From positions 4,486,501 to 4,550,500 of the forward strand of contig JAPNXP010000012.1 of the NCBI GenBank assembly GCA_028753945.1: a stretch of 64,000 nt of DNA, read 5' to 3'. The notes below the pieces were generated by a model that made no database searches, was not told the DNA's origin, and saw only the letters and a program-made list of their open reading frames with translations. Below, in pieces: positions 62,806 through 64,000 of this stretch. This DNA is from Hexactinellida sp. DTS-2022 (Eukaryota > Porifera > Hexactinellida). The stretch's first letter is position 1. Every line of letters starts with the position of its first letter. A program made the position numbers and the translations under genes.

Positions 62806-64000
62806 GAGAAATTGAAGATTATAATAATAGTTTGTTACTTCCTAACACAACTATGCTACTACAATACAGATGCTATGTCAGCTACGGAAATTACCAACAG
62901 TACACTTGTGATTGAGGATTCACAACTTGTCATTGCCCTCGTATTCAATATTTCATTAGCCGGGTCTGATTTGAATCTAAACGGTATATCTCTGTCTAAT
63001 TCAGTTAATTTCGATTCTCTTTGCACATTCAAAAATCTGAGCATTTTGTTTAATGTTTCCTCCGGGCCCTTTTTTGAACGAAATTTTACAATCTCATCTG
63101 CCAACAGTACTAATATAATTAGGGTAATAGGAGATAACCCAGATATTCCCTGTTTGTCGGACATAAATTCTACTTTCTTACAAGTTCAGCCTAACTTCCT
63201 TCCTGTCTTCTCCTCGCAGACAGTGTATGCTCTGAATGTAGTCCCAGATACTAGTCCGCCCTCATTCTCTCCTTTCGGGATAATCGTCAATCTCAGAAAG
63301 GGATTTATCAGTATTATGTTCTCTGAGATAATCGATCCTAGCACCCTCGATACGTCTCTACTAAGCATTATTGGTTCAGCAAATAACCTTTCACTGTCTA
63401 CCCTCGTTAACTCAAATAGTGATACAAGTGTCAACAGTACATACACAATTAGACTTGAGGTGTTTGAACTGCCGCATGTCAGTAGCATTTGTGGGTCCTT
63501 TAGCTGTATCCTACGGGTTGGCTCGGGCAATATTGTTACGGACGTATTCGGAAACAAGCTTCAAACACAGAGTTTTAACACTCAAGCTATCTACATAAAC
63601 TATGACCCAAACGTTTTCGAAGGCTCCGTCACAATAATTCCCCATACAGCCACACAGGTTAACTTCAGTACCACGCCTCCAGCTGAACGCGTTGAGGATG
63701 TCATTGGCTACCAAATTTACATGTTCCCATTGTTTGTTAATTTCTATGATGCGAGCTGTGATTACTATCCTGCGTATGAATTTCAAAACAGAAGAAACAT
63801 AACACAATGGTTCTTTGAAAACCCACTTAACAATAATTTCCCTCCTTGTCTCAACACCAGTGATTATAGATGTATCTTTACAAACGGTGAAAATGTTACG
63901 ATTGACATTTTCCCTGGTTATGCTTTCGCAAACATCATCATTACCATTTATCCGCAAATAATGTTCAATGATTCTAGCAGTTTCAAGTTCGCAAATGAGT
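62806..64000 (+). CDS. Adhesion-GPCR paralogue, N-terminal ectodomain, partial (right edge)
   Basis: The frame opens after a possible splice acceptor (CCTGTAG at 62799-62805) and stays open to the window end, about 398 codons. The first residues (KLKIIIIVCYFLTQLC) look like a signal peptide, but no ATG precedes them in frame, so the start codon is probably in an upstream exon. The following ectodomain aligns with the N-terminus of the adhesion GPCR at 31714-38901. Shared blocks include NSTLVIEDSQLVIAL-like, FDSLCTF, INSTFL, a Ser-Pro-rich linker, TIRLEVFELPHVSSIC and TDVFGN. It is rich in N-glycosylation sites. The EGF, GPS and 7TM parts, if present, lie beyond the window. The frame overlapping it on the minus strand is a shadow. 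Confidence 0.8.

Noticed and set aside
62859..63957. Minus-strand frames (101, 123 and 148 codons) at the right edge
   Set aside because: The plus strand encodes a continuous adhesion-GPCR ectodomain; these are its shadows.

Overview
The window is nuclear DNA of an animal. It has GT-AG introns, large single-exon genes in AT-rich spacers, and dense short inverted-repeat transposons. The gene set is metazoan: adhesion GPCRs with EGF/GPS/7TM, ASPP, ASAP, class II DYRK, SARAF, OTULIN, the ciliary proteins DNAL4 and CIMIP1, and a SelL-type selenoprotein. A cellular RNA-dependent RNA polymerase (RdRP) is also present, which vertebrates and insects lack. Together with the compact, intron-poor layout this suggests a non-bilaterian or marine invertebrate, with a (glass) sponge as one candidate. 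The species is not determined.

Layout. 1-8898 (minus) is a very long open frame joining an N-terminal four-cysteine domain, a Dicer/RIG-I-type DExH helicase and a QDE-1/RDR-type RdRP. It is cut by an intact-looking P-element (4290-7883) with ~337-bp terminal inverted repeats and an 8-bp target duplication; dropping the element and one duplication copy leaves the frame continuous. 9359-14865 (plus) is a C11orf54/PTD012 hydrolase whose 4.6-kb intron holds an entire antisense DYRK kinase. 17.7-25 kb holds ASPP, a putative myristoylated ankyrin protein, SARAF and an unrecognised multi-pass membrane protein. 25.9-30.4 kb is a seven-exon ASAP (BAR-PH-ArfGAP-ANK-SH3). 31.7-38.9 kb is a 2395-residue single-exon adhesion GPCR; a diverged paralogue starts at 62.8 kb and runs off the right edge.

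40.4-42.0 kb is a two-exon SelL gene with two in-frame TGA codons (UxxU) and a convincing SECIS element in its 3' UTR. DNAL4, CIMIP1 (antisense) and a ubiquitin-like-domain protein follow.

46.5-60.2 kb is a young tandem array: [CYP4-like gene + broken 3' half of OTULIN + LINE reverse-transcriptase fragment] twice, then a third CYP4 gene and a complete five-exon OTULIN gene. The near-identical units act as internal controls: two TA-flanked MITEs in unit 1 have clean empty sites in unit 2.

The genes do not form one pathway. Two themes recur: RNA-based defence (helicase-RdRP) broken by a transposon, and heavy DNA-transposon load (about eleven pogo/Tigger-like MITEs plus hAT-, Harbinger- and P-like elements). 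All frames, splice joins and residue numbers were read by hand.
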